From Mesorhizobium sp. WSM4313 (lineage in GTDB: Bacteria; Pseudomonadota; Alphaproteobacteria; Rhizobiales; Rhizobiaceae), in the NCBI RefSeq assembly GCF_002294725.1, contig NZ_NSFT01000011.1:93915-157914 (forward strand): a stretch of 64,000 nucleotides of DNA, given 5' to 3'. This document shows positions 63,625-64,000 of this stretch, in pieces. Under the pieces are notes generated by a model. That model saw only the letters and a list, made by a program, of their open reading frames with translations, did no database searches and was not told the origin of the DNA. A program made the position numbers and the translations under genes. Every line of letters starts with the position of its first letter. The first letter of the stretch is position 1.

Positions 63625-64000
63625 CGATATCCCCTTCTTGACGAGCAGAGCGGCCTGGAAGGAACGCGCATCGGCGATGCGGCGAGCCGGTCCCGTCGAG
63701 CGGTCTAGGACGTGAACGTGATGGTTGCATGACAGTTTCCTTCTCCCCTTGTGGGAGAAGGTGGATCGGCGCGTAGCGCCGAGACGGATGAGGGGTGCTC
63801 CAGCGGAGTGAGACGCTGGTGCCGTCTGGAGCACCCCTCATCCGTCGCCTTCGGCGACACCTTCTCCCACAAGGGGCCTGTTGCGCAGTTAGCGAGAACA
63901 GGCTCGCAGAGGGGTTTTGACCGCGAAGTGTGTTGTGCTTGGTGGGCGATTTGGCCTTGGGGTTGAGTTTGATGGTGGCGGTGCGGCCCCTAGGCCGGTA
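63625..64000. other. intergenic region at the right edge
   Basis: A 376-bp stretch. Its centre is the long palindrome at 63745-63876. The last 110 bases show no supported coding start, tRNA or promoter. A next gene beginning outside the window cannot be excluded. Confidence 0.5.
63745..63876. repeat. long RIME-like palindromic element
   Basis: Two nested perfect 19-bp inverted repeats: outer arms CCCCTTGTGGGAGAAGGTG/CACCTTCTCCCACAAGGGG (63745-63763 and 63858-63876), inner arms CGGATGAGGGGTGCTCCAG/CTGGAGCACCCCTCATCCG (63785-63803 and 63826-63844). Overall about 132 bp, lying just upstream of the phytase-like gene. The size and mosaic structure are like a rhizobial intergenic mosaic element. 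Confidence 0.8.

Noticed and set aside
63877..64000. Possible coding start at the right edge
   Set aside because: Open frames here run through the palindromic repeat and have no ribosome site or recognisable product.

Overview
The window is a GC-rich chromosome segment from an alphaproteobacterium, most likely a Mesorhizobium or close relative in the Rhizobiales. The evidence is the complete division and cell wall (dcw) cluster running into lpxC, bamD, recN and ligA, the class A RNase P RNA, betaine-lipid genes behind a Pho box, FtsZ with a long Pro/Gln linker, RIME-like intergenic palindromes and frequent ATGA gene overlaps. This is inferred from gene content and order; no database search was run. 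I see no prophage, insertion sequence, CRISPR array, tRNA or rRNA.

Layout. (1) 1-12.4 kb: a partial exported-protein gene, a GH25 lysozyme-like lipoprotein, a class C beta-lactamase-like protein, btaB-btaA (betaine lipid synthesis) behind a Pho box, a 1210-residue 5-oxoprolinase, a small lipoprotein with a terminator, a TerB/J-domain protein overlapping an AmpD-type amidase, a lytic transglycosylase, rnpB, and a ParD/ParE-like pair whose toxin looks frameshifted. (2) 12.4-39.9 kb: a PLP sulfur-amino-acid enzyme facing away from mraZ-rsmH-ftsL-ftsI-murE-murF-mraY-murD-ftsW-murG-murC-murB-ddl-ftsQ-ftsA-ftsZ, then lpxC, bamD, recN, ligA and a DUF2461 protein. Most dcw genes overlap or nearly touch. 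The one wide internal gap, murB-ddl, holds seven GANTC sites in 179 bp. (3) 40-51.2 kb: an accessory catabolic region with an SDR, aldehyde dehydrogenase, N-formylglutamate amidohydrolase-like protein, XRE-cupin (PuuR-like) regulator, a branched-chain-type ABC transporter (livG, livK, livF, livH, livM), a glutamine-synthetase-like ligase, and azlC-azlD. The livM reading frame carries an in-frame TAG 21 codons after its best start. (4) 51.2-64 kb: a RIME-like repeat, aminopeptidase P, prmA-sco, creA, a hexapeptide acyltransferase, an iron-permease-like protein with a histone-like tail, an SDR, a small unknown protein, a TMEM175-type channel, an MFS and a MATE transporter, a phytase-like secreted protein and a long palindromic repeat.

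How the parts work together. The dcw block makes lipid II (MurB-F, Ddl, MraY, MurG) and the divisome (FtsL, I, W, Q, A, Z), joined to outer-membrane biogenesis (LpxC, BamD). The amidase, transglycosylase and GH25 protein near 1-11 kb are plausible wall-remodelling partners. The 40-50 kb block looks like uptake plus gamma-glutamylation-type breakdown of an amine or amino acid. It is the best candidate for a poorly described system here, but its substrate cannot be read from sequence.
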